Positions 32,203-42,685 of a stretch of DNA of 64,000 bases are shown here, piece by piece. Source of the DNA: Actinomycetes bacterium (GTDB lineage Bacteria > Actinomycetota > Acidimicrobiia > Acidimicrobiales > RAAP-2); the NCBI GenBank assembly GCA_021803085.1, contig JAJZMD010000287.1, forward strand, positions 25,056-89,055, given 5' to 3'. The position numbers and the translations under genes are program-made. The notes under the pieces are model-generated. The model was given only the letters and a program-made list of their open reading frames with translations. It made no database searches and had not been told where the DNA came from. The number at the start of each line of letters is the position of its first letter. Position 1 is the stretch's first letter.

Positions 32203-33549
32203 GTGTCCGAGGTCTCCCGACCCTCCGGTGCGTTGACCAGGTCCCGCGCCACTGCGCGGCCGACGTCGCAGTCGCCCATGTCGACGGGACTGCTCCACAC
32301 GACAGCCCCGGCCGCCGTTCGACCGAGGGGAGGGGAGAGGGAGCCGGCCGGGACGGTTGCCCTGCCACGTGCAGACGTCGAACGCCTGCAGCAGGCGCCG
32401 GGCGGGCGACCACTTCGTATCGGGATCGTCGCCCCGCCGTGGTTCTCCGTGCCTCCCTCCGGCTACGGCGGGATCGAGGCGATGGTGGCAGGCCTGGTGG
32501 ATGGCCTCGTGGCGCGTGGCCATTACGTGACCCTGATCGGCGCGGGTGACGGCAGAACCGCCGCCCAGAGGTTCCACGCCACCTTTTCCGAACCTCCGTC
32601 AGCCCGACTCGGCGATCCGATGCCCGAGGTGCTCCACGCCGCGGCGGCGGCAGCCCTCATCGAGCGCGAGGAGCTCGACGTCGTGCACGACCACACGCTG
32701 GCCGGACCGCTGCTCGCCCGGGGCCGGGGTGCGCCTACCGTCGTGACCGCGCACGGTCCGGTCCGGGGAGAGCCCGGCGACTATCTCGTCGCTCTCGGAT
32801 CGTCGGTGGACGTCGTCGCCATCTCGTGGACTCAGCGCCAGCTGCGTCCCGAGGTCAACTGGCTCTCGACGGTGCACAACGGGGTGGACGTCGACTCCTT
32901 CCCAATGGGCAGAGGGGACGGCGGGTACCTCCTCTTCCTCGGCCGCTTCAGCCCCGACAAGGGAGCGCACCTGGCGATCGACGTCGCTCGGAGCGCGGGT
33001 CGGCGACTCCTCCTCGCCGGGAAGCTCAACGAGGCGGCCGAGAAGGCCTATTTCGCCGACGCAGTCGCCCACAGACTCGGTCACGGGGTCGAGTACGTCG
33101 GCGAGGCTGACGCCGCCACGAAGCGGGAGCTTCTTGCGGGTGCCGAGGCGCTCCTCTTCCCGGTCAGCTGGGACGAGCCTTTCGGTCTCGTCATGGTGGA
33201 GGCGATGGCCTGCGGGACTCCGGTCATCGCGCTCCGGCGCGGGAGCGTGCCCGAGATCGTGGTCCACGGCGAGACGGGGTTCGTGGTCGACGAGCCAGAG
33301 CGCCTCGTCGAGGCGGTCAGGGCGGTCGAGACCCTCGATCGCGGGCGTTGCCGGTCCCGGGCCAAGATGTTCGACACCTCCCGGATGGTCGAGGGCTACG
33401 AGGCCGCCTACCGGGCGGTCGTGGAGGGGCGGGAGCTTTGTGCCGCTGCGCGGCCGGACGACCCGGTGCTCGTCTCGGCCACGGCGCTGGACCACCTGAC
33501 GCCCTCCGCCCGGAAGCAGCGGTCCGACGGCGTGACTCCGGCGGCGTGA
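32203..33549 (+). CDS. GT4-family glycosyltransferase
   Basis: The GTG at 32203 follows ggaggtgat and gives 448 residues. After a 70-residue low-complexity leader comes a GT-B fold enzyme: LRIGIVAPPWFSVPPSGYGG with the acceptor-side loop, VVHDHTLAGPLLA, LSTVHNGVDVDSFPM, LLFLGRFSPDKGAHLAIDVA, and the donor-binding EPFGLVMVEAMACGTPVIAL with the E-x7-E motif. It transfers a nucleotide-activated sugar to an unknown acceptor and resembles actinobacterial enzymes near glycogen or trehalose genes. The CIRCE-like site suggests heat-shock control. Confidence 0.9.
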   Translation: MSEVSRPSGALTRSRATARPTSQSPMSTGLLHTTAPAAVRPRGGEREPAGTVALPRADVERLQQAPGGRPLRIGIVAPPWFSVPPSGYGGIEAMVAGLVDGLVARGHYVTLIGAGDGRTAAQRFHATFSEPPSARLGDPMPEVLHAAAAAALIEREELDVVHDHTLAGPLLARGRGAPTVVTAHGPVRGEPGDYLVALGSSVDVVAISWTQRQLRPEVNWLSTVHNGVDVDSFPMGRGDGGYLLFLGRFSPDKGAHLAIDVARSAGRRLLLAGKLNEAAEKAYFADAVAHRLGHGVEYVGEADAATKRELLAGAEALLFPVSWDEPFGLVMVEAMACGTPVIALRRGSVPEIVVHGETGFVVDEPERLVEAVRAVETLDRGRCRSRAKMFDTSRMVEGYEAAYRAVVEGRELCAAARPDDPVLVSATALDHLTPSARKQRSDGVTPAA

Positions 33550-33660
33550 CTCCGACCGCTGATTCCGGCGGCGTCGGCACCGCTCGTTCCCCGCGGGCTC
33601 ATCGTTGATCTCAAGATCCGAGGCGTGGACCGCAACGGGATTGGTGACGACCTCGATCTC

Positions 33661-33749
33661 GACGACCATGTCGGCGATGACACATGTTGCCGATGACACA
33701 TGTCGCCGACGACCATGTCGGCGATGACGCCATGTCGCCGATGACGCGG
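33661..33749. repeat. Imperfect 15-17-bp tandem repeat
   Basis: Five to six variants of gatgacacatgtcgcc follow each other (33661, 33676, 33692, 33708, 33723) in the gap after the glycosyltransferase gene. No coding role is visible. Confidence 0.8.
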
Positions 33750-33794
33750 AGATGCCGCTCGGCTCGGGCTGGAGCCTGGGGGCGACTCGCCCCG

Positions 33795-35270
33795 CTACGT
33801 GGTCGAGGCTGCAGGAGAGCACATCAGCTCGGCGCTCCGGATGCCGAACTCGTCGCGCAGTGCCCACATCGCCGCCAGCTCCCCGCACCGGCCATGGACA
33901 CCCGGTCCTGGCGGCGTGGCGCTCGAGCAGAGGTACAGCCCGCGCAGCGGTACCCGGTAGGGGTTCCAGCGCGCCGCGGGCCTGGCAAGGGTCTGGCGGG
34001 CGTCCTGGAGCCCGCACCCGATGTCGCCTCCGACGTAGTTCGCGTTCTCGGCCTCCATGCGCGCGGCTGAGCGCGCCGACTTCGCCAGCACGAGATCGCG
34101 GAAGCCCGGGGCGAAGCGCTCGACCTGTGAGGCGATCGCCTCGCTCATGTCCCAATCGGACCCTGCCGGCACGTGGCAATAGGTCCCGAGGGTCTGCTTG
34201 CCTGCAGGCGCGCGCGTGGGGTCGACCACACCGGGCTGCACGGCGAGCACGAAGGGGCGCTCCGGGTGCCGGCCCCTCGCCACGTCCGCCTGGGCGGCCC
34301 CGACCTCTTCGAGCGTGCCGCCGACGTGAACGGTCCCGGCGCGCCGGCACGTGTGCGCGCTCCAGGGGACGGGTCCGTCGAGCGCCCAGTCCACCTTGCA
34401 CACGCCCGGTCCGTACCGAAAGCGGCGGAGCTGGCGGGCGTAGCGGTCGGGCAGCTGGTCGCCGGCGATGGCGAGGAGCCCTCGCGGACTGACGTCGAGC
34501 AGCACCACGCGAGCGGCGGGGAGTCCTCGCAGCGACCTCACCGGCTCGCCCGTCACGACCGCCGCACCACGGTCGGCGAGGAACGCCGCCATCGCGGCGA
34601 CGATGCCGGCGCTTCCCCCCTCGACAACCGGCCAGCCCACTCCGTGGGCGAGGCTCGTGAGGAACAGCGCGATGCCTCCGGTGACGGGAGTCGTGAGGGG
34701 CAGCATGGCGTGGGCTCCAGCGCCGGCGAGCAGCGCGCGTGGGCCGGTGCCCTCGAACCTGCGGGCGAGCGACTCGGTCGAGCGCCACCCGGAGGCGACG
34801 AGTCGGGCCCCCGTACGCGCGCCGGCGGGCACCGTCCGGTGCGAGGAGAGGACCGCGGCAGCGAGCGCGTCCGTCTCGCCCGCAAGTGGGCCGAGCAGCC
34901 GGCGGTACGCCCGTCTGTCGTCGCGGCCGAAGGACGCCGCGGTCTCGTCGACGCCGCGGTGCGCGGCGACCACCCGGTCTTCCCCGAGGGGGTGCGCGAA
35001 CGGGACCGCGGGCTGGAGGAGGCGTGCGCCGTGCGTCTCGAGCCCGAAGCGCCGGAAGAAGGGTGATGCGGCGGCCATCGGGTGTGCCGCCGAGCAGACG
35101 TCATGGCGGAACCCTGGCAGCGTCAGCTCCTCGGTCCGGCAGCCGCCACCGATCCTGTGGGCCGCTTCGAGCACACGCACGGACAGTCCGGCCGCGGCGA
35201 GGACGACGGCCGCCGCGAGGCCGTTGGGCCCCGCCCCGACCACGAGCGCGTCGGTCCGGTCAGAGCCCAC
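33795..35270 (-). CDS. FAD-dependent oxidoreductase, phytoene-desaturase-like
   Basis: The 491-residue protein opens with ALVVGAGPNGLAAAVVLAAA and LEAAHRIGGGCRTEE, the dinucleotide-binding and second FAD motifs of the amine-oxidase/phytoene-desaturase superfamily. The C-terminal part has YLCSSATPPGPGVHGRCGELAAM, the usual last FAD contact, and the middle includes CKVDWALDGPVPW. It matches the COG1233-type uncharacterised branch rather than carotenoid enzymes. Substrate unknown. It starts at GTG 10 bases after the ABC ATPase stop, so the two form an operon. Confidence 0.85.
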   Translation of the reverse strand: MGSDRTDALVVGAGPNGLAAAVVLAAAGLSVRVLEAAHRIGGGCRTEELTLPGFRHDVCSAAHPMAAASPFFRRFGLETHGARLLQPAVPFAHPLGEDRVVAAHRGVDETAASFGRDDRRAYRRLLGPLAGETDALAAAVLSSHRTVPAGARTGARLVASGWRSTESLARRFEGTGPRALLAGAGAHAMLPLTTPVTGGIALFLTSLAHGVGWPVVEGGSAGIVAAMAAFLADRGAAVVTGEPVRSLRGLPAARVVLLDVSPRGLLAIAGDQLPDRYARQLRRFRYGPGVCKVDWALDGPVPWSAHTCRRAGTVHVGGTLEEVGAAQADVARGRHPERPFVLAVQPGVVDPTRAPAGKQTLGTYCHVPAGSDWDMSEAIASQVERFAPGFRDLVLAKSARSAARMEAENANYVGGDIGCGLQDARQTLARPAARWNPYRVPLRGLYLCSSATPPGPGVHGRCGELAAMWALRDEFGIRSAELMCSPAASTT

Positions 35271-35279
35271 GGGACCCGC

Positions 35280-36149
35280 TCACCCGGACGCGTGTGCCCA
35301 CCAGCGTCCGCCATGCCGCTCGAGGTGGACCGCGACGCCGTAGCACTTCGACACGAGCGGCGCGGTCAGCACGTCCTCGAGCCGCCCTGTGGCGAGCTTG
35401 CGGCCGTCGGCCAGGAGAAGGCCGTGAGTGAACCCGGAGGGCACCTCCTCGAGGTGGTGGGTCACGAGGACGATCGCCGGCACGCTCGGATCCGACGCCA
35501 AGGACCCGAGACGCGTGACCAGACGCTCCCGAGCCGCGAGGTCGAGACCTGCAGCCGGCTCGTCGAGCAGGATGAGCTCGGCCGCACCCATGAGCGACCG
35601 AGCGATCAGCACCTGCTGGCGCTCTCCCTCCGAGAGCAGGCCGAACGGGGAGTCGGGCTGGACCGCAGCCCCGTGGCCCGTGACACGCGCGAGCATGCGA
35701 TCGGCCGCGGCCCAATCCGCCTGCGTGTAGCGGTGCCTGACCGGGAGCAGGGCAGCGTCTTTCCCGGTCACGACCACCTCCCTCGCGCTGAGGAACGGGC
35801 GCAGCGCCCGGACTGTGGACGCGCTCACCAAGGGGATCCTGGTGCGCACCGTCCGGAGATCGCTCCGTCCGAAGCGCTGACCGACGACCGTGACCGATCC
35901 GCGGCTCGGCATGAGCCTGGCGCCGGCGACCCGGAGGAGGGTCGTCTTCCCGGAGCCGTTGGGCCCGAGCACGACCCAACGGTCCCTCGGGCCGACTTCC
36001 CAGTCGACTGTGTCGAGGATCGGCCGTCCTTCGCGGACGACGGACACCCCGGAGAACGAGATCGCCGGCGTTGCGGCCTTGTCGGGCGCGGCGGGTTCGA
36101 CGGCGGCGGGCTCGGGCGCGGCGGGCTCGACGGTGGCGGGCTCGGGCAT
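35280..36149 (-). CDS. ABC transporter-type ATPase (ModF/YlmA-like)
   Basis: The 289-residue protein has one nucleotide-binding domain: Walker A VLGPNGSGKTTLLR, signature LLSEGERQQVLIARSL (SEGE in place of SGGQ), Walker B LILLDEPAAGLD and switch His in LVTHHLEEV. The N-terminal 30 residues are a Pro-Ala-Glu repeat (EPAAPEPAAVEPAAP) encoded by an imperfect DNA repeat. No permease gene is adjacent; it is first in an operon with the oxidoreductase. Stand-alone ATPases of this type can act in transport with unlinked partners. Confidence 0.9.
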   Translation of the reverse strand: MPEPATVEPAAPEPAAVEPAAPDKAATPAISFSGVSVVREGRPILDTVDWEVGPRDRWVVLGPNGSGKTTLLRVAGARLMPSRGSVTVVGQRFGRSDLRTVRTRIPLVSASTVRALRPFLSAREVVVTGKDAALLPVRHRYTQADWAAADRMLARVTGHGAAVQPDSPFGLLSEGERQQVLIARSLMGAAELILLDEPAAGLDLAARERLVTRLGSLASDPSVPAIVLVTHHLEEVPSGFTHGLLLADGRKLATGRLEDVLTAPLVSKCYGVAVHLERHGGRWWAHASG

Positions 36150-36250
36150 CTACGGAGTCTGCCTCAGTTCGACCCACGAGGATCGTGCGGCGTGGCACCA
36201 CGACGAGCGTCGGGCGACGGCGGGTATGGTGGCCCTGCGCGCCGTGTCCG

Positions 36251-37411
36251 ATGGAAGCTTCGAGCGACGGCGTCTTGTCTGCGCACGAAGCCGGTCGAGG
36301 CGGTGCGGCGCACACCCGGGAGAGCGGGCGGTTCATCTTCGTGTTCACAGGGACGATCGGGCTCGTCGGCGACATCAACCTCCGGCGCTGCCTCGACACC
36401 GACGAGACGTGCCTCGACGAGGTGGCAGGTGAGCTCGCGTCGGTCGACGTGCGGCTGGGCAACCTCGAAGGCGCGTTCGCCGCAGAAGAAGAGCTCCCGT
36501 TCAAGCCCGGTTGGTTCCACGGCCAGCCGGAGATGGCGCGGTGCCTGGTGGGCCGCTTCGACGCCGTCGCCTGCGCCAACAACGTCCACTACGGGGACGC
36601 GATCGTCCAGTCCCTGGAGGTCCTCGACGAGCTGGGCATCGGCCACGCCGGCGCAGGCGCCGACTTCGTCCAGGCACGCACGCCGGCGATCGTGAGCTCC
36701 GCCGCCGGCTCGGTCGGCATGCTCTCCTACACGTCGGTCTTCGAGCCGTCCGGGCATTCCGCCACGGCGACGAGCCCGGGCGTGGCGACGGTGAAGGCCC
36801 TGACCGCCTACGAGCCGAACCCGCGCGTCCTCCAGATGCCGGGCGCGCCGGCACTCGTCCACACCTGGGCGGATCCAGAGGAGATGGAGCGCGCATGCCG
36901 GGACGTGCGGTCGCTCCGGGAGCACGTGGACGTGGTCGTCGTCTACCTGCACTTCGGCGTCTCCATGAGCCCGACGGTCCACGAGTACCAGCGACAGCTC
37001 GCCCGTGCGCTGGTCGATGCAGGCGCGAACATCGTGGCGGGCTCCCATTCGCACACGCCTGGAGGTGTCGAATTCTACGGGTCGGGCGTCGTCTTCTACA
37101 GTCTCGGCAACTTCGTGTTCAACACCGGGTTCCATCCGGACGCGACGCGAGACGGGGTGCTCGCCAAGCTGGAGATCCGCGGGTCGACGGTCCGCTCGTG
37201 CACCGTGCTCCCGACCTTTCGCGACACATCGGCTCGAGCCACCCTCGTCGCGCCGCCCTCTCGAGAAGGGGCCCGCATCTCCGAGATGGTTCGATCCCGC
37301 AGCGAGGAGTTCCACACGGTCGTGCACGCGTCAGAAGACGGGCTCGTGCTCACGTCCTCCGGTTCGCGCCGGCACGCACCTGTGCGAGCATCCGGCGGCC
37401 CGCCGCACTGA
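36251..37411 (+). CDS. CapA-family (PGA_cap) metallophosphatase-like protein
   Basis: From ATG 36251 the protein has 386 residues; the start is uncertain as no strong ribosome site precedes it. CapA features are [29 protein letters not shown] (metal-binding Asn/His), [13 protein letters not shown] and [19 protein letters not shown] followed by [12 protein letters not shown]. The fold is calcineurin-like. CapA proteins act in poly-gamma-glutamate synthesis, but stand-alone homologs without CapB/C, as here, have unknown roles. No signal peptide is seen. The acyl-CoA dehydrogenase gene follows 14 bases downstream. Confidence 0.87.
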   Translation: MEASSDGVLSAHEAGRGGAAHTRESGRFIFVFTGTIGLVGDINLRRCLDTDETCLDEVAGELASVDVRLGNLEGAFAAEEELPFKPGWFHGQPEMARCLVGRFDAVACANNVHYGDAIVQSLEVLDELGIGHAGAGADFVQARTPAIVSSAAGSVGMLSYTSVFEPSGHSATATSPGVATVKALTAYEPNPRVLQMPGAPALVHTWADPEEMERACRDVRSLREHVDVVVVYLHFGVSMSPTVHEYQRQLARALVDAGANIVAGSHSHTPGGVEFYGSGVVFYSLGNFVFNTGFHPDATRDGVLAKLEIRGSTVRSCTVLPTFRDTSARATLVAPPSREGARISEMVRSRSEEFHTVVHASEDGLVLTSSGSRRHAPVRASGGPPH

Positions 37412-37425
37412 CGAAAGGAAGCATC

Positions 37426-38637
37426 GTGGACTTCGAGATGTCGCCCAAGGCGGAGGAGTACCACGCTCGGCTGTCGGCGTTCCTGTACGAGCGGATACTG
37501 CCGGCCGAGGCCGAGTACGAACGGTACCGGGCAGAGCGGGTGCCCTCCGACCACTCGGTCCCGCCGATCGTGGAGGCGCTGAAGCACGAAGCCCGCGACC
37601 GCGGGTTGTGGAACCTCTTCCTCCCCGCGGAGAGCGGGTTGACCAACGTGGAGTACGCCCCCCTGGCCGAGCTGACGGGCTGGTCGGGGCACCTGGCCCC
37701 CGAGGCGCTCAACTGCGCCGCGCCCGACACCGGGAACATGGAGATCCTCCACCTCTTCGGGACCGCCGAGCAGAAGACGCGTTGGCTGCAGCCGCTGCTC
37801 GACGGCGAGATCCGCTCGGGCTTCGCGATGACCGAGCCGGACGTCGCAAGCAGCGACGCCAGCAACATCGAATGCCGGATCGAGCGCGATGGCGACCACT
37901 ACGTCGTCAACGGCCGGAAGTGGTGGACGAGCGGCGCGCTCGACGCGCGCTGCCGGGTCCTGATCGTCATGGGCAAGACCGATCCTGCAGGGCCCAAGCA
38001 CAAGCAGCAGTCGATGGTCCTCGTGCCGACCGACACGCCGGGCGTCGAGGTGATCCGCGACCTCACGGTCTTCGGCTATTCCGCCCAGCACGGGCATGCA
38101 GAGGTTCGGCTCACCGACGCCCGCGTGCCCGTCTCGAACCTCCTCGGCGAGGTGGGGTCCGGCTTCGCCATCGCCCAGGCGCGACTCGGCCCGGGCCGGA
38201 TCCACCACTGCATGCGGGCCTTGGGCGCCGCGGAGCGGGCCCTCCAGCTCATGTGCCGGCGAGCGTCCTCGCGGATCGCGTTCGGCAGGCCGCTTGCCGA
38301 GCAGGGCATGGTCCAAGAGGCGGTGGCGGAGTCACGCCTGGCGATCGAGCAGGCCCGCCTGCTCACCCTCAAGGCCGCGTGGTTGATCGACCGCTACGGC
38401 GCCAAGGGGGCGCAGATGGAGATCTCGGCCATCAAGGTGGCGGTTCCCAGGGCCGCCCTTGCCGTCATCGACCGTGCGATCCAGGTGCACGGCGGTGCCG
38501 GCGTCAGCGGCGACACCCCGCTCGGTCAGATGTGGGCGTGGCACCGGGCCATGCGGATCTTCGACGGCCCCGACGAGGTGCACCTCCGCTCCCTGGCCCG
38601 TGCGGAGCTGCGCCGGCACCAGGAAGCAGAAGGCTGA
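37426..38637 (+). CDS. Acyl-CoA dehydrogenase (FadE/ACAD11-like)
   Basis: The GTG start follows acgaaaggaagc and gives 403 residues. Signatures are [17 protein letters not shown] (FAD and substrate binding), [48 protein letters not shown] and [34 protein letters not shown], which carry the late FAD contacts. The last stretch resembles the ACAD10/11 type that handles longer or 4-hydroxyacyl-CoA substrates. It dehydrogenates an acyl-CoA and passes electrons to ETF. Its closeness to CapA gives no clue to substrate. Confidence 0.9.
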   Translation: MDFEMSPKAEEYHARLSAFLYERILPAEAEYERYRAERVPSDHSVPPIVEALKHEARDRGLWNLFLPAESGLTNVEYAPLAELTGWSGHLAPEALNCAAPDTGNMEILHLFGTAEQKTRWLQPLLDGEIRSGFAMTEPDVASSDASNIECRIERDGDHYVVNGRKWWTSGALDARCRVLIVMGKTDPAGPKHKQQSMVLVPTDTPGVEVIRDLTVFGYSAQHGHAEVRLTDARVPVSNLLGEVGSGFAIAQARLGPGRIHHCMRALGAAERALQLMCRRASSRIAFGRPLAEQGMVQEAVAESRLAIEQARLLTLKAAWLIDRYGAKGAQMEISAIKVAVPRAALAVIDRAIQVHGGAGVSGDTPLGQMWAWHRAMRIFDGPDEVHLRSLARAELRRHQEAEG

Positions 38638-38840
38638 GGGAGCCGAGTCCCGCCGCCGAGGACGCCGCGGCGGCCACCGTCGGTTGCGGGGTCCGCGTTC
38701 GGGCATCCCTCGACCTCGAGCCCGGCGGCTGGCCCGGCCGCGGGCCCGGCCGCGCCCGTGGTCGGCGGGCCTCGCGTATGCGAAGCTACGTGCGCCGTCG
38801 GCGACCGAGCCGATGCAGAGGAACGCCCCGAGGAGGAGCC

Positions 38841-40088
38841 GTGCGCTGGAACCTGTCTCCGCAAGACCTTCCCACGGCGTGGTTCAACGTGGTGCCGCAC
38901 CTTCCCGCGCCGCTCGAGCCGCCGCTGCATCCGGGAACGAAGGAGCCGGTCGGTCCAGAGGACCTCGCCCCGCTCTTCCCGATGGCGCTCATCGCGCAAG
39001 AGGTGTCGACCGAGCCGGCGGTCGACATCCCCGGCCCCGTCCTCGACGTGCTGTCACTGTGGCGGCCGACGCCGCTGGTCCGCGCGACGCGCCTGGAGCA
39101 GGCGCTGGGCACGCCGGCCCGCATCTACTACAAGGACGAGTCGGTGTCGCCCGCCGGCTCGCACAAGCCCAACACGGCCGTGCCGCAGGCGTACTTCAAC
39201 AAGGCGGAGGGCGTGCCCCGACTGACCACCGAGACGGGCGCCGGCCAGTGGGGCAGCGCGCTCGCGTTCGCGTCGTCGGTGTTCGGCCTGGACTGCATGG
39301 TGTACATGGTCCGGGCGTCGTTCGAGCAGAAGCCGTACCGGCGGATGCTGATGGAGACCTGGGGCGCTCGCGTGGCACCCTCCCCGGTCGACGACGCCGC
39401 CCACCCTGGGTCCCTCGGCACCGCCATCAGCGACGCCGTCCGCGACGCCGCCGGGCGTGAGGACAGCCACTACTCGCTCGGCTCGGTCCTGAACCACGTC
39501 CTGCTCCATCAGACGATCATCGGGCTGGAGGCGAAGCAGCAGCTGCAGCTGGCCGGGGAGCGGCTGCCGGACGTGGTGATCGGCTCGTGCGGCGGCGGGT
39601 CCAACCTCGGCGGCATCAGCCTGCCGTTCGTCCCCGACGAGGGGGTCAGGCTGGTGGCCGTGGAGCCGGCGTCCTGCCCAACGCTCACGGCGGGACGGTT
39701 CGAGTACGACTTCGGCGACACGGCCGGCCTCACCCCGCTTCTGCCCATGTACACGCTGGGGCACGAGTTCATCCCACCGCCCATCCACGCCGGCGGCCTG
39801 CGGTACCACGGCGACTCGCCGATCATCAGCGCGCTCGTGAAGTCGGGTCGCATGGAGGCGGTCGCGTACCCCCAGTCCAAGGTCTTCGAGGCCGGAGTGC
39901 AGTTCGCCCGCACGCAGGGCTCGGTGCCAGCCCCCGAGACGGCCCATGCCATCCGGTGCGTCGTCGACGAGGCGCTCGCGGCCAAGGAGAAGGGTGAGGA
40001 GCGGGTGATCCTCTTCAACTACTCGGGCCACGGCCTGCTCGACCTCTCCGCCTACGACGACTACCTGCACGACCGGCTGGCGGACTGA
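38841..40088 (+). CDS. trpB: Tryptophan synthase beta-like PLP enzyme (TrpB2 type)
   Basis: A GTG start with ribosome site aggaggag gives 415 residues. The PLP lysine is in [18 protein letters not shown], the phosphate-binding glycines in [13 protein letters not shown], and [17 protein letters not shown] is the family active-site motif. The TrpB2 length and the FVPDEG and [15 protein letters not shown] segments distinguish it from canonical TrpB1, which pairs with TrpA; no trpA is near. TrpB2 enzymes condense indole or phosphoserine-derived units, sometimes as stand-alone enzymes. The 200 bases before it hold no gene. Confidence 0.9.
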   Translation: MRWNLSPQDLPTAWFNVVPHLPAPLEPPLHPGTKEPVGPEDLAPLFPMALIAQEVSTEPAVDIPGPVLDVLSLWRPTPLVRATRLEQALGTPARIYYKDESVSPAGSHKPNTAVPQAYFNKAEGVPRLTTETGAGQWGSALAFASSVFGLDCMVYMVRASFEQKPYRRMLMETWGARVAPSPVDDAAHPGSLGTAISDAVRDAAGREDSHYSLGSVLNHVLLHQTIIGLEAKQQLQLAGERLPDVVIGSCGGGSNLGGISLPFVPDEGVRLVAVEPASCPTLTAGRFEYDFGDTAGLTPLLPMYTLGHEFIPPPIHAGGLRYHGDSPIISALVKSGRMEAVAYPQSKVFEAGVQFARTQGSVPAPETAHAIRCVVDEALAAKEKGEERVILFNYSGHGLLDLSAYDDYLHDRLAD

Positions 40089-40145
40089 GAGAGCCCGCGT
40101 CCCTCCCTGCGCGAGGTTCCGCGCGCTGGCGAGAGCGCTGACCGG

Positions 40146-41528
40146 TCAGGAGGGCGGCAGGATGGGGGCGAGCAGCCGGCACCGGCGTGCAGGCCGGTTC
40201 GAGCGGTCCTCGAAGCGGTCTGCCGACCCCAGGACTCTGACGATCGCCTTGGACGCGAGATAGCGCAGAGGCTCGGGCTCCCAGGACCGTGCCCGGTGCC
40301 CGACCCATGGCAGCGTCACGAGATCCGTCTTGCGGCCGAGCACGAGGTCGGCGAGCGTCCTCCCGGAGATGCTCGCCGCGACGACCCCGTGGCCCGAGTA
40401 GCCGCCGGCACGGCCGAGCCCCGTCGCGGGGTCGTAGGTGATCGCCATGCACCAGTCCCGCGGGACGGCCAGCGGTCCTCCCCAGTGGTGGGTGATCGCC
40501 GCGCCCGCAGCCGCAGGGAACTGGCGTGCGATCGTCGCCTCGAGGCGCGCCCGGACCGCAGCGTCGTGCTCCGCCGCCTCCTGGATCGGCTGCAGCAGCC
40601 GATAGGGCGCGCCGCGCCCGCCGATGGCGATACGTCCATCGACGGTGCGCTGTGCGTAGAAGAACAGGTGGTGACGGTCCCCGATCACGAGCCCGTCCCG
40701 CCATCCGATCTCCGTCCAGACGTCGGGCGGGAGGGGCTCCGTCGCGATCATGAGGCTGTAGAGCGGCAGGTAGCGCAGCGCCTGGCCAGGGAGCTGCGTC
40801 GTGTAGGACTCGGTCGCGATGATGACGTGGTCGGCGGTCACCGTGCCCCCCCGGCAGCGCACCCGCCGCGGCGCGACGTCGACGGCTTCGGTGCCCTCGT
40901 AGATGGCCACGCCCAGGCGGTCGCAGGCGTCTGCGAGGCCACGGGCCAGGCGGGCAGGGTCGATCCGCGCGGCATGGGGCGAGAAGGTGGCGAGCTGGCA
41001 GTCCGGCAGGTGCACGAGCTCCTCGACGTCGGCGCGTTGGAGCAGCCGCACGTCTTCCTCGCCGATCCCGCGCCGGCGAGCTGCGTCCAGCTCCGCGTGC
41101 AGCCGTGCCGCCTGCGGGGAGCTGGTGGCGACCATCAGCATCCCCGCCTTCGCGAACCCGCAGTCGATGCCCTCGCTCTCGACGACGCGCCCGATCTCGT
41201 CGACGGTCTGGTACGTCGTCCGCTCGGCCCGCAAGACGGCGTCGCTCCCGCCGCGTGCCGCGTAGACGCCCCAGCTCCCGGCGATCTTGGACGAGACCCA
41301 CCCGCCGTTGCGCCCCGTCGGGCCGAACCCCGCGATCTCCCGCTCGACGACCACGACCCTGATGTCCGGCTGGAGGCGCTTCAGGTAGTACGCGGTCCAC
41401 AGCCCCGTGAACCCCGCGCCGACGATCGCCACGTCGCAGGCGACGTCGCCCGGCAGCGGCGGTCTCGGGAGGAGCGCTCCGGGAAGCCCGTCGAGCCACA
41501 GGCTCCGGTCCCGGTAGCGGCGCTCCAT
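40146..41528 (-). CDS. DAO-family FAD-dependent amine oxidase (PuuB-like)
   Basis: The 460-residue protein starts with SLWLDGLPGA, typical of gamma-glutamylputrescine-oxidase-like enzymes, followed by the FAD motif CDVAIVGAGFTGLWTAYYL and REIAGFGPTGRNGGWVSS. Later it has HHLFFYAQRTVDGRIAIGGRG, HHWGGPLAVPRDW and GLGRAGGYSGHGVVAASISGRTLADL, the conserved FAD-binding C-terminal part. It should oxidise a secondary or primary amine with oxygen or another acceptor. It is monocistronic and convergent with trpB. Confidence 0.88.
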   Translation of the reverse strand: MERRYRDRSLWLDGLPGALLPRPPLPGDVACDVAIVGAGFTGLWTAYYLKRLQPDIRVVVVEREIAGFGPTGRNGGWVSSKIAGSWGVYAARGGSDAVLRAERTTYQTVDEIGRVVESEGIDCGFAKAGMLMVATSSPQAARLHAELDAARRRGIGEEDVRLLQRADVEELVHLPDCQLATFSPHAARIDPARLARGLADACDRLGVAIYEGTEAVDVAPRRVRCRGGTVTADHVIIATESYTTQLPGQALRYLPLYSLMIATEPLPPDVWTEIGWRDGLVIGDRHHLFFYAQRTVDGRIAIGGRGAPYRLLQPIQEAAEHDAAVRARLEATIARQFPAAAGAAITHHWGGPLAVPRDWCMAITYDPATGLGRAGGYSGHGVVAASISGRTLADLVLGRKTDLVTLPWVGHRARSWEPEPLRYLASKAIVRVLGSADRFEDRSNRPARRCRLLAPILPPS

Positions 41529-41559
41529 CTCGTGCGAGGTCTCTCGGATGGCGGAGAGC

Positions 41560-42564
41560 TTACGGTCCCGTGACGTGCATGCCCCAGTAGCGCGCGAGGG
41601 CGTGGGCGGCTGCTCCGGCGAGGAGATCGGCGCCCGCTGCCATGAGATGGACGCCGTCGGGAGTGCGGACCTGTACCTGGCTTCCTGTGGGTCCCGTGAC
41701 GTCGAAGGAGAACGATCCGCCGGGGGCGAGGACGGAGTTCGAGTCCAGGTAGGCCGCCCTCTCGGGATGGCGGGCGACGACGCGCTGGGCGATGCCGTCG
41801 ATGCGTGACATGCCCGCGTTCAGGAAGGCTGTCTCCATCGCGGGCTCTCCGACCCACAAGACGCGCGCGCCGGCGCGCAGCGACTCCGAGACGATGGATG
41901 TGACCCGTGCGGCGTACTGCGCGTTCCACGCCGGCGTGCCGTCGTAGAGGACCGCGGCGCCTGTCACCATCGACTGCAGGTCGTTGGCGCCGAGCAGGAC
42001 GATGACGACCTGGGGGTGCGTGCGGGTCAAGAGGCCGGCGAGCTCGGCCGGCCAGTCGTAGTAGCCGCTGTTGGCGAGCCCGGTGTCGCCGCGCGCTGCC
42101 ATCGTGAGCTGGACGTTCGCTGGCGGCCAGGTGCTCTGCATCGCCTCCCCGAGGTCGACGCCGAGGGAGTCGCCGATCTCGACCACCCGGAGCGGTCCGG
42201 TGCCGGCGGGCGTGGTCCCCCCGGTGCCGAGGCCCGTGGGCGTGGCGGTGCTGGGCGTGGCGGTGCTGGGCGTGGCGGTGGTCCTCCTGCCCGCGGGGCC
42301 AGGGGTCACGCCGGTCCCGGTGGTCCGAGCCGCCGTCGGCTTGGAGACCCCTTTTCCGGACCGCCCTCCGCCCGCGACGCTCGTCGGGGAGTCGGGCGGC
42401 GCGCCAGCCTTGGCGTGCGTTGGGCGCGCCGGCAGGAGCTGGGTCGCGAGGACGCTCGCTGCGACGACCGACAGAGTGAGGAGCGCGACACCAGCTCGCA
42501 CGGCCGCGCGGTGGCGCCGCGGTCGGGAGGATCCGAGATCGAAAGATGTCCTGTCGTCGTCCAT
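41560..42564 (-). CDS. Secreted or anchored SGNH/GDSL hydrolase (DUF459-like)
   Basis: The start ATG 42564 (ribosome site gagagag) gives 334 residues; an upstream in-frame extension is a repeat-encoded Gly-Thr/Arg tract and was rejected. An N-terminal transmembrane or signal segment (AAVRAGVALLTLSVVAASVLA) is followed by a Thr/Pro/Ser linker with TATPSTATPSTATP repeats, then the hydrolase: VVEIGDSLGVDLG (block I, catalytic Ser), ANSGYYDW, VIVLLGANDLQ (block III) and TPDGVHLMAAGADLLA with the Asp-x-x-His pair. It probably acts on cell-envelope esters outside the membrane. Confidence 0.87.
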   Translation of the reverse strand: MDDDRTSFDLGSSRPRRHRAAVRAGVALLTLSVVAASVLATQLLPARPTHAKAGAPPDSPTSVAGGGRSGKGVSKPTAARTTGTGVTPGPAGRRTTATPSTATPSTATPTGLGTGGTTPAGTGPLRVVEIGDSLGVDLGEAMQSTWPPANVQLTMAARGDTGLANSGYYDWPAELAGLLTRTHPQVVIVLLGANDLQSMVTGAAVLYDGTPAWNAQYAARVTSIVSESLRAGARVLWVGEPAMETAFLNAGMSRIDGIAQRVVARHPERAAYLDSNSVLAPGGSFSFDVTGPTGSQVQVRTPDGVHLMAAGADLLAGAAAHALARYWGMHVTGP

Positions 42565-42575
42565 GAGGCTCTCTC

Positions 42576-42617
42576 GCCGCACGCCGCACGCCGCACGCCG
42601 CACGCCGCACGCCGCTT
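42576..42617. repeat. 7-bp tandem repeat (gccgcac), five copies plus variant
   Basis: Five perfect gccgcac heptamers and a sixth changed to gccgctt lie just before the SGNH hydrolase ribosome site, in its leader. Confidence 0.92.
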
Positions 42618-42685
42618 CGGAGCTCGAGCGAGAGCCGTCGGCTGCGCGACCGAAGTGTAGGTGGCGAGGTGCCGGCATCCTCGTC

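Noticed and set aside
37005..38840. Upstream part of a 1027-codon frame that includes TrpB2
   Set aside because: Only the part from GTG 38841 encodes TrpB2; the rest overlaps CapA and the acyl-CoA dehydrogenase in another frame. The ribosome site at 38831 fixes the start.
40133..40149. TGACCGGTCA palindrome between trpB and the amine oxidase gene
   Set aside because: It lies between convergent stops, is short, and has no obvious regulator or T-tract; probably chance.
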